A stretch of 64,000 nucleotides of DNA, taken from NCBI RefSeq assembly GCF_001517665.2, contig NZ_LN999807.1:85788-149787 (forward strand), written 5' to 3'. Made by a program: the position numbers and the translations under genes. The notes below the pieces were generated by a model that was not told the origin of the DNA, made no database searches, and saw only the letters and a list, made by a program, of their open reading frames with translations. This DNA comes from Peptoniphilus phoceensis. GTDB taxonomy: Bacteria > Bacillota > Clostridia > Tissierellales > Peptoniphilaceae. Positions 18,601-28,318 of this stretch are shown here, piece after piece. Numbering within the stretch: the stretch's first letter is position 1; each line of letters begins with the position of its first letter.

Positions 18601-19032
18601 TAAATTTTGAACCTCGCCTCCAAGACAGGCAGAAGTTGCAATTACACCCTTTGAATATTTTCTCAAAACATCCTTATCGACTCTTGGCTTATAATAATAA
18701 CCATCCACATATCCAATGGAAACTATTTTCATAATATTTTTAAAGCCCTCATTATTTTCTGCCAAGAGAATGAGGTGGTATCTCTTATTAGACTTGTCCT
18801 TTATTGACATATCCTTTTCAGAAATATAAACCTCACAGCCAAGTATTGGTTTTATTCCACTGTCCTTGCAAGCCTTATAAAAAGCAATGGCCCCATACAT
18901 ATTTCCATGGTCTGTAAGAGCGACAGCCTCCATTCCAAGTTCTTTAACTCTTTGTGGCAAAAGATTTATTCTTGTAGATCCATCTAAAAGAGAATATTCA
19001 CTGTGCAAATGTAGGTGGACAAAATTATTCAT
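15607..19032 (-). CDS. dnaE: DNA polymerase III alpha subunit, DnaE type
   Basis: 1141 residues. PHP domain at the N-terminus (VHLHLHSEYSLLDGSTRI), then the polymerase palm with PDIDIDFCYERREEVIEYV holding the catalytic Asp pair, and GPGRGSAAGSLFSYCLGITD. A helix-hairpin-helix region is near NKRAVESLIRCGAMDDF and an OB fold near RVRVAGILKSKK. In Firmicutes it extends primers before PolC takes over. It is first in the operon with pfkA and pyk. The gene shows no internal disruption. Confidence 0.97.
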   Translation of the reverse strand: MNNFVHLHLHSEYSLLDGSTRINLLPQRVKELGMEAVALTDHGNMYGAIAFYKACKDSGIKPILGCEVYISEKDMSIKDKSNKRYHLILLAENNEGFKNIMKIVSIGYVDGYYYKPRVDKDVLRKYSKGVIATSACLGGEVQNLILNRDIEAAKAAALEYKEIFGEDNFYLELQDHGMPEQARVNRELVLLSEELSIDLTASNDVHYLNKEDAKSHDVLLSIQTGKTVNDESRMKFPSDEFYLKSPDEMAALFPENKEALENTVKIAKRCNVEINFHNLHLPEFTVPEGYTHEEYLKKLAIDGMYSRYENVSDEIKNRFEFEFNTIKNMGYVDYFLIVWDFIRYARKHEIQVGPGRGSAAGSLFSYCLGITDVDPLEFDLLFERFLNPERVSMPDIDIDFCYERREEVIEYVNRKYGDSHVAQIVTFGTMAARNAIRDVGRALDMSYAKVDYIAKQVPQALNMTLEKALEVSETFRGIYESEEDSKLLIDMALKLEGLPRHTSTHAAGVVISKDELTEYVPLTRNDKIIATQFNMIELEELGLLKMDFLGLRTLTVIRDAINLIKENQGKTINFYNFNYDDKDVLKMFARSETLGVFQFESSGMRAFLKELKPDEFSDLVAANALFRPGPMKQIPKFVASKHDKSKISYIHPKLEPILKSTYGCIVYQEQVMQIVQQIGGYSLGRADIVRRAISKKKMKVMEEERQNFIYGNAAEGVCGAIANGVDEKSANEIYDLIIDFADYAFNKSHSVAYSVVAYRTAWLKYYYPREFMAAQISTYTNDIKQVSLYIEEIKRLGIEILPPNINYSFKNFTVEDKKIRFGLKAVKNVGDNLIDVIVKGREKGTYKSLKDFVDRINAIDKSALNKRAVESLIRCGAMDDFRGNRAQYLAIYEGILSSSSNTAKNNVMGQFSLFEDQDLQEDLPRLRDFPQKDKLDMEKEVIGMYISGHPLDPYREAIEKNSSINTNQIFEKYRENLLRRSRVRVAGILKSKKTMITKTNKMMAFAALEDLFGTIELVIFPNVYSRYKDLIEDENIVIVEGHFQESEVEEPKILVDTISRLKMPTKNKLYISVNSMKSENVNKIKRILRDYEGNTPVVFFEEETRRAFGTESNLWIDDKSFDEIQNELIEFTKTREKIILK

Positions 19033-19144
19033 ACAATCATCCTTAATTTATAAAAAGTTTTTAACTCTATATTTTAAAAAACAAAATTCTATTACTAATC
19101 TTTAATATATTTTATCAAAGCCCATGGACAAATAAAAGGACATG

Positions 19145-19172
19145 AAAAAAGAGTTTTGACTAAGCAAAACTC
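19145..19172 (-). terminator. Terminator of whiA-HPr
   Basis: GAGTTTTG/CAAAACTC stem followed by six T on the minus strand, 23 bp after the HPr stop. Confidence 0.88.
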
Positions 19173-19195
19173 CAAGAAATAATATTTTATTTAAA

Positions 19196-19462
19196 TTATA
19201 GATTAATAAATTCTTTTTCAACTAATTTGGCAAGTCTTTCCACAGCTTCTTCTTCATCTACCCCATCAGCTTCAATGGAAATTTCTTCGCCTATAAAAGC
19301 TCCCAGTGACATTATACCAATAATAGATTTACCATTTACCTTGTCATCGTGAGCTTCAAGATTTATATCAGAAGCAAATTTATTAGCTTCTCTTACAAAA
19401 AGTGCAGCGGCTCTAGCATGTAGTCCGTCAGCATTATTAAGCACAACTTTTTTACTTATCAT
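19196..19462 (-). CDS. ptsH: HPr phosphocarrier protein
   Basis: 88 residues. With the start at ATG 19462 the phosphorylatable His falls exactly at position 15 (GLHARAAA) and the HprK target Ser at position 46 (NGKSIIGIMS), which confirms the start; a GTG three codons upstream is rejected. GAGGGG lies about nine bases before it. It follows whiA with the start region overlapping the whiA end, the position held by crh in Bacillus, but unlike Crh (Gln15) it keeps the catalytic His and so should work in PTS phosphotransfer and in carbon regulation. Confidence 0.94.
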   Translation of the reverse strand: MISKKVVLNNADGLHARAAALFVREANKFASDINLEAHDDKVNGKSIIGIMSLGAFIGEEISIEADGVDEEEAVERLAKLVEKEFINL

Positions 19463-19463
19463 T

Positions 19464-20399
19464 TCATACACCCCTCAACTTGTTAGCAATTTTCCTAAGT
19501 TTTTTAAATCTATAATTAACAGTGGATTTTGAAACCTTTGGATCTAGGGAGTTTGCAATATCATTTAAACTCATAGACCTATTTTCTAGTCTAATCCTAG
19601 CAATAGATTTCAAATCATCATCCAAGTTTTCTATCCCTATCTCCCTATCGATGAGCTTAATATCTTCCACTTGATCGTAAGATGACTTAACTGTTTTATT
19701 TAAGTTAGCCGTCTCACAATTTACAATTCTATTTACATTATTTCTCATATCTTTTATAACTCTTATATTTTCGTACTTCAAAACAGAGTTATAGGCACCA
19801 ATAAGAGATAGAAAATCAGAAATTTGTTCTGAATCTTTAATGTAAACTATGTATTTTTCCTTTCTCATAATAAGCTTGGAATTGAGACCAAATTCATTAA
19901 TTGTCTCCATCAAAAAATTTGCATTGGATTCGTTTTCAGAAACAAATTCCAAATGATATCCTTTTTGTGGATCTGTAATAGAACCTGAACCCATAAAGGC
20001 ACCACGTATGTAGGCCTTTTTCTCATTCTTACTTTTTATGAGTAAAGTAGGTGCATAATTTATCATAAATACGCTTGCACCCTTTATATATTTTAACTCA
20101 TCAAGTAGTAACCTGCAAGACTCATCTTGAGATATATAGATAATAAATATATTTTTTTTAAGTTGCGTGGACTTTACATTTTTTACTTCAACATCAAATC
20201 CAAAATATCTTCTTAAAAATGTAAAAATTCTTCTCGCCACGGGAGCATTTTCAGTAATGTACTCCATGGAAATTTTATTATTTTTAAAATTTAAAATCCC
20301 ACACATGGGTGTGATTCCTGCAAGTTCAGACAAAATTAATTTATAATCAGAAACTTTTATCTTTGCAACTTCATCCTTAACCTCAGATGAAAAACTCAT
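19464..20399 (-). CDS. whiA: DNA-binding protein WhiA
   Basis: 311 residues: N-terminal LAGLIDADG-like homing-endonuclease fold without nuclease function (FMGSGSITDPQKGYHLEF) and a C-terminal helix-turn-helix (SLNDIANSLDPKVSKSTVNYRFKKL, described by its end). In Firmicutes it is linked to cell division and chromosome segregation. The usual upstream partners rapZ and yvcK are absent here: the next gene upstream, across 200 bp, is prsA-like. ATG at 20399 follows GGGGTGAAGAA. Confidence 0.94.
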   Translation of the reverse strand: MSFSSEVKDEVAKIKVSDYKLILSELAGITPMCGILNFKNNKISMEYITENAPVARRIFTFLRRYFGFDVEVKNVKSTQLKKNIFIIYISQDESCRLLLDELKYIKGASVFMINYAPTLLIKSKNEKKAYIRGAFMGSGSITDPQKGYHLEFVSENESNANFLMETINEFGLNSKLIMRKEKYIVYIKDSEQISDFLSLIGAYNSVLKYENIRVIKDMRNNVNRIVNCETANLNKTVKSSYDQVEDIKLIDREIGIENLDDDLKSIARIRLENRSMSLNDIANSLDPKVSKSTVNYRFKKLRKIANKLRGV

Positions 20400-20526
20400 T
20401 TCTTCACCCCATTACCAATAAGTTTACTTTATTATACCAGAATTTACTATAATTTGTTTATTTAATTAGATATTTATCTAATATAGGAAATTTATTTTAC
20501 TTAAATCTTAAATTACAAAAATATAA

Positions 20527-20583
20527 ACCTGTGAGCTAAGAGAAGGAACTAAATTATTTTGCCCTTAACTCTTCTATCACAGG
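20527..20583 (-). terminator. Terminator of the prsA-like gene
   Basis: Outer arms CCTGTGA and TCACAGG with a longer imperfect inner stem (AGAG/CTCT and AGG/CCT); T-rich after it on the minus strand. Confidence 0.7.
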
Positions 20584-20601
20584 CTTAAAATCTACTTTAA
20601 A

Positions 20602-21693
20602 TTATTTTGTTTCTTTTTTATCTTCTACTTTTGTATTTTTATCTGCATTAGCTTTTTTTGCATTTTTGTTATTTTCTGCAGCCTTAGTATTTGATTCTTT
20701 AACTTCTTGACCTTCTTTTTCTACTTTACCAAAATTTTGGTATTCTTCTGGAAGTTCAACATCTTTTGAAGTGTCAACGTAAGTTTTTATTTTTGCATCT
20801 TTCTTAACTTTGTCAAGATAGTCTTTGAATTTTTCTTGTTGTAGTTCAGCCTTAATTTGATCTTTTACTGCATCAAATTCTAGAGGAGTTTTTTCATCAA
20901 GTTTAATTACGTGATATCCAAATTGTGTGTTAACTGGTTCAGAAATGTCTCCTGCCTTCATCTTAGCAACTTCTTGATCAAAAGCTTCTACCATTTGACC
21001 AGATGTAAATTCTCCAAGAGAACCACCATTTTGTGCACTTCCTGTATCTTTAGAATTTTCTTTTGCAAGTTTACCAAAATCTTCGCCCTTTAAAGCTTTC
21101 TTTCTCAATACATTAGCTTCTTTTAAATCAGATACTAAAATGTGAGATGCTTTAGCCTTGTAGTAGCTATCTTTATTGTCTTCGTAATGCTTTTTAACTT
21201 CTTCTTCTGTTGGTTCAAGATCTTTTAATTTTTCTTGAGTATATTTTCCAACAAGCATTTGATTTTTCATATTTTCAGTTACATATTCTTTTGGGAGACC
21301 ATTTTCTTTTAAGAATTTGTTGAAGTTTTCTTCTCCACCAAGTTGCATTTGAATTTCTTCAATCTTTTTATTTACTTCTTCATCAGTAACTGTGATTTTA
21401 GATTTTTCTGCATCTTGTTTTAAAGCTTCAGTTGTTGTCAAATCATTTATTGCTTGTTCTCTTAGAAGTTCTTCAGTTGTTTTTTTGCCGTCTTCTTGAT
21501 TTTTAAGAACTTCTTCACCATACATTGAAGTAAGTTGATTTACTCTTGCTGCATAAGATTTATAATAATCTTCCATTGGTATTTCAACTCCACCAACTGT
21601 TGCAGCTACTCCTTCTTTTTTTCCATTACAAGCAACTAATGTCCCAGCTAGGGCAATAGCTACTGCTAATTTACCAAATTTTTTAAATTTCAT
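20602..21693 (-). CDS. prsA: Peptidyl-prolyl isomerase lipoprotein, PrsA/SurA-like
   Basis: 363 residues. Signal peptide with lipobox LVAC at about residue 22, then a SurA-N-like chaperone region (residues about 25-160), a parvulin domain (about 175-270, with ASHILVSDLKEANVLRKKA and GSAQNGGSLGEFTSGQMV) and a Lys/Glu/Asn-rich tail (about 330-363). It should fold secreted proteins outside the membrane. It follows mfd by about 52 bp, as prsA does in other Firmicutes, and ends at a terminator. Confidence 0.92.
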   Translation of the reverse strand: MKFKKFGKLAVAIALAGTLVACNGKKEGVAATVGGVEIPMEDYYKSYAARVNQLTSMYGEEVLKNQEDGKKTTEELLREQAINDLTTTEALKQDAEKSKITVTDEEVNKKIEEIQMQLGGEENFNKFLKENGLPKEYVTENMKNQMLVGKYTQEKLKDLEPTEEEVKKHYEDNKDSYYKAKASHILVSDLKEANVLRKKALKGEDFGKLAKENSKDTGSAQNGGSLGEFTSGQMVEAFDQEVAKMKAGDISEPVNTQFGYHVIKLDEKTPLEFDAVKDQIKAELQQEKFKDYLDKVKKDAKIKTYVDTSKDVELPEEYQNFGKVEKEGQEVKESNTKAAENNKNAKKANADKNTKVEDKKETK

Positions 21694-21745
21694 AATTCTC
21701 TCCTTATTCTAATTTATTTTTCTCATATAATAATTCCATTATACA

Positions 21746-24700
21746 CTACTTTTTGGAAGTTTTTGTGTCCTTTTTGTGTAAATACAAAATAGTAACTAGT
21801 TTTTTCAACTCATCTAGAGGATATTTTAACTTTGTAAGAACAATTTCATTGTCTTCTCCCATGGAATAAGAAATATTTTCAAATTCATTATTTAATTCCA
21901 TTATGGCATTAAGAGAAACTTCTCCCAGAACTTTAATTCTGTATTCTCCCTTTCTCTCAACAATAGATGACACTTTTGCCTTTTGCGCCTTGTTCTTTAA
22001 AAGGGCAATGTCCATTAGATTAGAAACTTCATCAGGAAAATCTGAGAATCTGTCAATTAATTCTTCTACAAGATCAGAATAATCTTCTTCGCTTGAAATT
22101 ACAGAAATCTTTTTATAAATTTCAAGTCTTGTCTTGTCATCTCCTATATAATCCTTTGGAATAAATGAATCTAATTTTAAATCAATTGTCGTATCAATTT
22201 CTTCTTCAACTTCTATTCCCTTTAGTTTCATGACAGCATCTTTTAGATATTTCATGTACAAATCATAACCAATTTTTTCAATGTGACCTGACTGTCTTGA
22301 ACCAAGTATAGAACCTGACCCTCTTATTTCAAGATCTCTTTCTGCAATTTTGTGACCTGAACCAAACTCTGTGAATTCTTTTATAGCTTGTAGTCTTTTT
22401 TGAGCAACTTCAGAAATTGACGTTGACCTATCATAAGTGAAATAAGCATAGGCAATTCTTGAAGACCTTCCTATCCTTCCACGAAGCTGATAAAGTTGTG
22501 AAAGACCAAGCCTATTTGAATCTGTTATTATCATTGTGTTGGCATTAGGCACATCCATTCCAGTTTCAATAATTGTTGAACAAACTAGGACATCTATGTT
22601 TCCCTCTATAAATTCAATCATGGTGTCTTCTAGAGCTTTTTCAGACATCTGTCCATTTGCCATTGAAAAACTTGCTTCTGGCACAAGTTTTCTAAGTTCC
22701 AAAAGTTTATTTTCCATATTCGAAACCTTGTTGTATAAGAAATAAACTTGACCACCTCTCTCAATTTCTTTTAGGATTGCTTCTCTAACCATGAGATTGT
22801 TGTATTCCAAGACATAAGTTTCAACTGGAAATCTTTCTTCAGGAGGCTCGTCAATTACTGACATATCTCTTATTCCAATCATTGACATTTGTAAAGTTCT
22901 TGGAATTGGCGTTGCTGTTAGAGTTAATGTATCTACATTTTCCTTTAACATCCTTAACTTTTCTTTGTGGCGAACTCCAAATCTTTGCTCCTCGTCTATA
23001 ATTAAAAGTCCCAAGTCCTTAAATTTTACGTCTTTTGAAAGCAGTCTATGAGTTCCAACAATTATGTCTATATTTCCATCTTTCAAACCTTCAAGATCCA
23101 TTTTTTGGTCTTTTTTACTTCTAAATCTAGATAAAAGTCCAACTCCAACTGGGAAATTTTTAAATCTTTCTTTTATGGTGTTGTAGTGTTGTTGTGCCAA
23201 AATTGTTGTTGGAACTAAAATTGCAACTTGTTTTCCATCAAGTATTGCCTTAAAGGCAGCACGAAGAGCAACTTCTGTCTTTCCATAACCAACATCGGCA
23301 CATAAAAGTCTATCCATTGGAGATGCTTTTTCCATATCCTCTTTTATTTCTTCAGCAGATTTTAACTGACCACTTGTTTCCTCATAGATAAAAGCATCTT
23401 CAAATTCCCTTTGATACTGAGTATCCTCGCTAAAGGCAAAACCCTTTGTATTTTCACGAGTTGCATAAAGTTTTATCAGCTCATCTGCCATATCATCAAT
23501 AGATTTCTTTGCTCGCGCCTTTTTCTTTTTCCAGTCAAGAGAATTTAATTTATTTACCTTTGGAGCTCTCTTGCCTTCTTGAACATACTTGTAAATTGAA
23601 TCCAAAGCTTCAATAGGAAGAAATAATTTGTCTTCTCCACCATATTCTATTACAATATAGTCCTTTTGAATTCCAGAAACTTCAAGTCTTGTTGTTCCCA
23701 CATACTTCCCAACTCCGTGGGCCTCGTGAACTACATAATCGCCAATTTTTAAATCTTCAAAATTCAAAGATTTCTTTTTAGAAGTTTTTTTCTTTTTCTT
23801 CTTTTTAGAAAAAGAACCATATATCTCAGAATAATTTATAAAAACTGTCTTTGAATCAGAAAATTCAATACCATCATTTAAAGCTCCACTTGTAACTACA
23901 ATATTTGAAGAAATTTTTTCATTTTTAGTATTTTTTGCCAAGTATGGAGAATATCCAAGTTCCACTAAGTGATCAAATAATCTCTTTGCTCTTTTTTCTG
24001 TTGCACCAAGAAGAATTACCTTAAAATTATTTTTTCCATAAAAATCTAAATCTTCTTTAAATAACTTTATCTTGGACATATAATTTGTGACACTTTTTAC
24101 CTTGATGTTCACAATATCCTGTGGATTAAACATCTTAGGCGGTTTTAAAAGAGCATTAAAAGTTATTAAACTTCTTTCATTTAGCCTGTCGACTATGTCC
24201 TTATAATTATAAAAAGTATTTTCGTGTGCTTTTGTAACTTCTCCATTTTCTATTAAGATAGAGAATTTTTCCCCATTTGCAAGTTCAAGCTCATCTTCTC
24301 TTTCAACTATTCTAGTAGGTTCTTCAATTAAAAATAAAAAATCATCTAAATAGTCTAAGAAAGATCCAATCTCATCCTCATCAATATAAGGAAGGATTAA
24401 ATCTTTATTTAAAATACTTTCGTCATTTTCAAGTCTATCCACGTATCTAAGGAATTTTTCATTGAGTCTATCCTTTTCCTTGCCAACTAATTTTGTCTTG
24501 GAAATATCCTTTTTTATTCTCTCTGCAATTTTTTCCTTGTCCCCACTCTTTAAAATTAAATCTTCTATGGGATAAATTAAAATTTCTTCCAATTTTTCAA
24601 TTGATCTTTGACTTTCTATTTCAAAAGACCTAATAGAATCTACTTCATCATCAAAGAGTTCTATTCTGTAATTTGCATCTTGTGTTCCAATATCAATTAT

Positions 24701-25228
24701 TGAACCTCTAATAGAAAATTGACCAAGTCCTTCAACACTTGGAAATCTTTCGTAACCCATGTCTAAAAATTTATTTGGCAGATCTTCAAGAGATAAAACT
24801 TCTCCTTCTTTTATACTTATCTTGTAGTTTGAAAAAATTTTTGGCTTAGATATTTTTGCTGTGAGAGCATTTAAAGTTGTCACAACAATATTTGCCCTAC
24901 CACTTGAGATTTCTGCCATAGCTTCAAGTCTTTTTTTTGTATTTTCTTTTGATTTTGAATCCCTATCATAGAAAAATACATCTTTTTCTGGATAATAGAC
25001 ACAGTTTTCATCAGAAATACTTTCTATATCTTCATAAGCTTTTCTTGCAGTCATCCTATTTTGTGAAATTAGGCAAACTTTTTTACCTTCATCACAAAAT
25101 GCAGGCGCAAAAAGAGAGAGCACTGCCTCCTCTGAACCAAAGACTGCAGTGTTCTTTGAATTTTTTATTGAATTATCTAATTCTTTAAAAGATTTTAGAT
25201 TTTTTACACTATTGATTAAAAAATTCAA
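21746..25228 (-). CDS. mfd: Transcription-repair coupling factor
   Basis: 1160 residues. UvrB-like N-terminal modules, an RNA polymerase-interaction domain around FEDLKIGDYVVHEAHGVGKY, and a RecG-like helicase: Walker A DVGYGKTEVALRAAF, DEEQRFGVRHKEKL (DEEQ box), TLTATPIPRTLQMSM, and the TRCF C-terminal domain. It removes stalled RNA polymerase and recruits UvrA. The start is TTG at 25228 with GAGGTG five bases upstream. It lies 8 bp after pth. Confidence 0.96.
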   Translation of the reverse strand: MNFLINSVKNLKSFKELDNSIKNSKNTAVFGSEEAVLSLFAPAFCDEGKKVCLISQNRMTARKAYEDIESISDENCVYYPEKDVFFYDRDSKSKENTKKRLEAMAEISSGRANIVVTTLNALTAKISKPKIFSNYKISIKEGEVLSLEDLPNKFLDMGYERFPSVEGLGQFSIRGSIIDIGTQDANYRIELFDDEVDSIRSFEIESQRSIEKLEEILIYPIEDLILKSGDKEKIAERIKKDISKTKLVGKEKDRLNEKFLRYVDRLENDESILNKDLILPYIDEDEIGSFLDYLDDFLFLIEEPTRIVEREDELELANGEKFSILIENGEVTKAHENTFYNYKDIVDRLNERSLITFNALLKPPKMFNPQDIVNIKVKSVTNYMSKIKLFKEDLDFYGKNNFKVILLGATEKRAKRLFDHLVELGYSPYLAKNTKNEKISSNIVVTSGALNDGIEFSDSKTVFINYSEIYGSFSKKKKKKKTSKKKSLNFEDLKIGDYVVHEAHGVGKYVGTTRLEVSGIQKDYIVIEYGGEDKLFLPIEALDSIYKYVQEGKRAPKVNKLNSLDWKKKKARAKKSIDDMADELIKLYATRENTKGFAFSEDTQYQREFEDAFIYEETSGQLKSAEEIKEDMEKASPMDRLLCADVGYGKTEVALRAAFKAILDGKQVAILVPTTILAQQHYNTIKERFKNFPVGVGLLSRFRSKKDQKMDLEGLKDGNIDIIVGTHRLLSKDVKFKDLGLLIIDEEQRFGVRHKEKLRMLKENVDTLTLTATPIPRTLQMSMIGIRDMSVIDEPPEERFPVETYVLEYNNLMVREAILKEIERGGQVYFLYNKVSNMENKLLELRKLVPEASFSMANGQMSEKALEDTMIEFIEGNIDVLVCSTIIETGMDVPNANTMIITDSNRLGLSQLYQLRGRIGRSSRIAYAYFTYDRSTSISEVAQKRLQAIKEFTEFGSGHKIAERDLEIRGSGSILGSRQSGHIEKIGYDLYMKYLKDAVMKLKGIEVEEEIDTTIDLKLDSFIPKDYIGDDKTRLEIYKKISVISSEEDYSDLVEELIDRFSDFPDEVSNLMDIALLKNKAQKAKVSSIVERKGEYRIKVLGEVSLNAIMELNNEFENISYSMGEDNEIVLTKLKYPLDELKKLVTILYLHKKDTKTSKK

Positions 25229-25236
25229 TTTTCACC

Positions 25237-25806
25237 TCAATAAATGTTGTTGTTATAAGAATTCATAGACTTGTCGATACCTGAATCAACTGCCTCTATT
25301 ATGGCTTCGGCACAAGCATCTATGGCATCTTCAATATGTTTTTTATCCTTTGAAGGAAAACTGGACAGCACAAAACTTGCCAAATCTTCATTTGGGTGTT
25401 TCTTTCCAACACCAACTTTAAACCTGGCAAAATCTTTACTTCCTGTTAAATTTACAATTGACTTTAGCCCATTGTGAGTTCCAGCTGAACCATTTTTCTT
25501 TATCTTTAGCTGTGCAAACTCAATGTCTATGTCATCTACTACTACCATTAAATCTTCTGCTTTTAATTTATAAAAATTTAAAATTTCTACAATTGATTCT
25601 CCGGAATTATTCATAAAAGTATGGGGCTTTAGGAGAATAACTTTCTCTCCAGCTATTCTCCCTTCACCTACAAGCCCCTTAAATTTTATCTTATTAACTT
25701 TTATATTTAGTTTATCCGCAAGGACATCAATTGTCTTAAATCCCACATTGTGTCTAGTATCTTCATACTTTTTACCGGGATTTCCAAGTCCTGCAATTAT
25801 ATACAC
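25237..25806 (-). CDS. pth: Peptidyl-tRNA hydrolase
   Basis: 189 residues, standard length. IAGLGNPGKKYEDTRHNVGF includes the catalytic His19, and LLKPHTFMNNSGES and DDIDIEFAQLKIKKNGSAGTHNGLKS are conserved. It recycles peptidyl-tRNA released from ribosomes. The start appears to be GTG at 25806 with AGGTGA upstream. Nine bases after prs and eight before mfd. Confidence 0.97.
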   Translation of the reverse strand: MYIIAGLGNPGKKYEDTRHNVGFKTIDVLADKLNIKVNKIKFKGLVGEGRIAGEKVILLKPHTFMNNSGESIVEILNFYKLKAEDLMVVVDDIDIEFAQLKIKKNGSAGTHNGLKSIVNLTGSKDFARFKVGVGKKHPNEDLASFVLSSFPSKDKKHIEDAIDACAEAIIEAVDSGIDKSMNSYNNNIY

Positions 25807-25815
25807 TAAATCACC

Positions 25816-26766
25816 TTATTCAAACATTTCACTTACTGATGTTGATGTGTTGATCCTTCTAATTGCTGATGCAAAAATTGGAGCAACAGACACAATATCA
25901 ATTTTATCTATTTTCTTTTCTTCTGGAAGTTCAATTGTATCAGTGATTACAAATTTTTCAAGAGATGATTTTTCTAATCTTTCAATAGCTGGTCCTGATA
26001 AAACTCCGTGAGTTGCAGCACCATAAACATATTTTGCTCCCCTTGCCTTTAAAGCATCAGCTGCTTTTGTAATTGTTCCAGCTGTATCAGCAATATCGTC
26101 AACAAGGATTACTGACTTGCTGTCAACATCACCAATAATATTCATTACTTCAGATACATTTGCCTTTGGTCTTCTTTTTTCTATTATGGCAATAGGAAGA
26201 TTTAATTCGTTGGCAAATTTTCTTGTTCTTGTAACTCCACCTAAGTCTGGAGAAACAACAACAAAATCATCTTTATTTACAATATCTTTAAAATATCTTG
26301 CAAGATATGGAACTGCAGTAAGGTGGTCAACTGGAATGTCAAAGTAACCTTGAATTTGTCCTGCGTGAAGATCCATTGCAACAACTCTATCTGCTCCAGC
26401 CTTAGTTAAAAGATCAGCAACAAGTTTTGAAGTAATAGGTTCTCTTGCCTTAGTCTTTCTATCTTGTCTTGCATATCCATAATAAGGTATAACTGCATTA
26501 ATTCTACCAGCTGATGCTCTCTTTAATGCATCAATTAAAATTAAAAGTTCCATTAAATTGTCATTAACTGGTGAAGAAGTAGATTGGATAACAAAAACAT
26601 CCTTACCTCTTACAGAAACTCCAATATCAATTGAAATTTCACCATCAGAAAATGTAGACACTGTACAAGCGCCCTTTTCGATTCCCAAGTTTTCACAAAT
26701 TTTGTTTACAAGACTTAAATTAGAATTTCCTGTAAATACTACAATATCTCCGTTTACTGTACTCAT
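25816..26766 (-). CDS. prs: Ribose-phosphate pyrophosphokinase
   Basis: 316 residues. The PRPP-synthase signature [19 protein letters not shown] and the PRPP loop [13 protein letters not shown] are intact, and [19 protein letters not shown] holds the catalytic flexible region. It makes PRPP for nucleotides, His and Trp. AGGAGG precedes ATG at 26766. Part of glmU-prs-pth-mfd-prsA. Confidence 0.97.
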   Translation of the reverse strand: MSTVNGDIVVFTGNSNLSLVNKICENLGIEKGACTVSTFSDGEISIDIGVSVRGKDVFVIQSTSSPVNDNLMELLILIDALKRASAGRINAVIPYYGYARQDRKTKAREPITSKLVADLLTKAGADRVVAMDLHAGQIQGYFDIPVDHLTAVPYLARYFKDIVNKDDFVVVSPDLGGVTRTRKFANELNLPIAIIEKRRPKANVSEVMNIIGDVDSKSVILVDDIADTAGTITKAADALKARGAKYVYGAATHGVLSGPAIERLEKSSLEKFVITDTIELPEEKKIDKIDIVSVAPIFASAIRRINTSTSVSEMFE

Positions 26767-26780
26767 TTTACGCTGTCCTC

Positions 26781-28160
26781 CTATTTGACAAATCCTTTTC
26801 TCTTAACCCATCCATCTATATTTTTTTGAGGTGCTCTCTCAAGAGAAAGTTGACCCTTCAAAACATTTTTAGTAATAGTAGAACCTGCGGCAATATAAGC
26901 CTCATCTTCTACTTCAATTGGAGCAACTAAATTAGAATTAGAACCAATAAAGGCATTATCCCCAACTTTTGATCTAAATTTTTCTCTTCCATTGTAGTTT
27001 ACAAAAACTACTCCACAACCAATATTGACACCACTTCCAACATCAGCATCACCAATATAAGCAAGATGACTCATCTTGGAACCATTTCCCACATTGGAAT
27101 TTTTAACTTCAACAAAATTTCCAATTTTACAATTTTCCCCAACATTAGAATTTGGTCTAAGGTGGGCATAAGGTCCAACAGTAGTGCCTTTTCCTATTGA
27201 AGAATCTTCAATTTCAGATGACCTAATAATTACATCTTCTCCAATTGTTGAATTTTTAATTGTGGAAGAATAAATTTCTGCGCCTTCTTTTATTACAGAA
27301 TTTCTGTCAATGCGAGTGCCAGGATAAATCATGACATCTCTATCTATTTTTGCGCCATATTCAATATAAGTGGACTTAGGATCAATTATCCCAACACCAT
27401 TTATCATATACTCTTTATTTATTTTCTTTTGCAAAATTTCTGCTGCAACAGATAATTCATATCTTGAATTAACACCTAGAATTTCTCTAGTATCTCTCAG
27501 TTTAAAGGAATCAACTTTTTTGCCTTCCTTAACTAAAATACCAAGAGTATCAGTTATATACATTTCATTTGCTGCATTGTCTGTATCAATTTTTGAAAGA
27601 GCTGACTTTAGTGAAGAACCCTTGAAAGCAAAAATACCAGAATTAATTTCACGAATTAACTTTTGTTTTTCGCTGGCGTCCTTTTCTTCTACTATTGCAA
27701 CTACATTTGCATTTTCATCTCTTACAATTCGTCCATAATTTGTAGGATCCTTCATATCAGCAGATAAAACTGTTATATCATTATTTCTCTCTTCGTGATA
27801 TTTCAAAAAGCAAGAAATAGTTGAGCTAGAAATAATTGGAGTATCTCCATTTAAAATTATAACTGTATCTTCATCTTCTATTTTATCAAGAGCATTCATA
27901 ACAGCATATCCAGTACCATAGGGTACATTATCGCCAATTGGTTGCTCAATAAACTCTACATCTTTTTCTTCTTTAAAGGACTCACGCACTTTTTCCTTGT
28001 TGTGTCCCACAACCACAAGATTTTTCTCCACTTGAGAATGCTTGCAAGAATTTAGAACATAAAAAAGCATGGGTCTTCCAAGAATTTCATGAAGTACCTT
28101 TGGTTTTTTGGACTTCATTCTCGTTCCCTCTCCTGCTGCCAGGATAACTGAAACTTTCAT
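26781..28160 (-). CDS. glmU: Bifunctional GlcNAc-1-P uridyltransferase / glucosamine-1-P acetyltransferase
   Basis: 459 residues. N-terminal nucleotidyltransferase with [21 protein letters not shown]-terminal left-handed beta-helix made of hexapeptide repeats (about residues 255-450), with the acetyltransferase His region at [20 protein letters not shown]. It makes UDP-GlcNAc for the cell wall. It is the first gene of the five-gene operon and has its own promoter. Confidence 0.97.
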   Translation of the reverse strand: MKVSVILAAGEGTRMKSKKPKVLHEILGRPMLFYVLNSCKHSQVEKNLVVVGHNKEKVRESFKEEKDVEFIEQPIGDNVPYGTGYAVMNALDKIEDEDTVIILNGDTPIISSSTISCFLKYHEERNNDITVLSADMKDPTNYGRIVRDENANVVAIVEEKDASEKQKLIREINSGIFAFKGSSLKSALSKIDTDNAANEMYITDTLGILVKEGKKVDSFKLRDTREILGVNSRYELSVAAEILQKKINKEYMINGVGIIDPKSTYIEYGAKIDRDVMIYPGTRIDRNSVIKEGAEIYSSTIKNSTIGEDVIIRSSEIEDSSIGKGTTVGPYAHLRPNSNVGENCKIGNFVEVKNSNVGNGSKMSHLAYIGDADVGSGVNIGCGVVFVNYNGREKFRSKVGDNAFIGSNSNLVAPIEVEDEAYIAAGSTITKNVLKGQLSLERAPQKNIDGWVKRKGFVK

Positions 28161-28188
28161 AAAACACCTCTTTTTATTTACTTCTTAC

Positions 28189-28218
28189 ATTATAACTAAG
28201 ATTCACACTCATATTCAA
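28189..28218 (-). promoter_or_regulatory. Promoter of the glmU operon
   Basis: TTGAAT (28213-28218), 18-bp spacer, TATAAT (28189-28194) on the minus strand, 29 bp before glmU. Confidence 0.75.
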
Positions 28219-28318
28219 GAATATTTCATAATTAATTTAAAAATTAGATTTAGAATATCAAAAATATATTTTTTATTTAATAAGATACTTTTTAGTATTA
28301 AATTTTTCTTTTATTATT

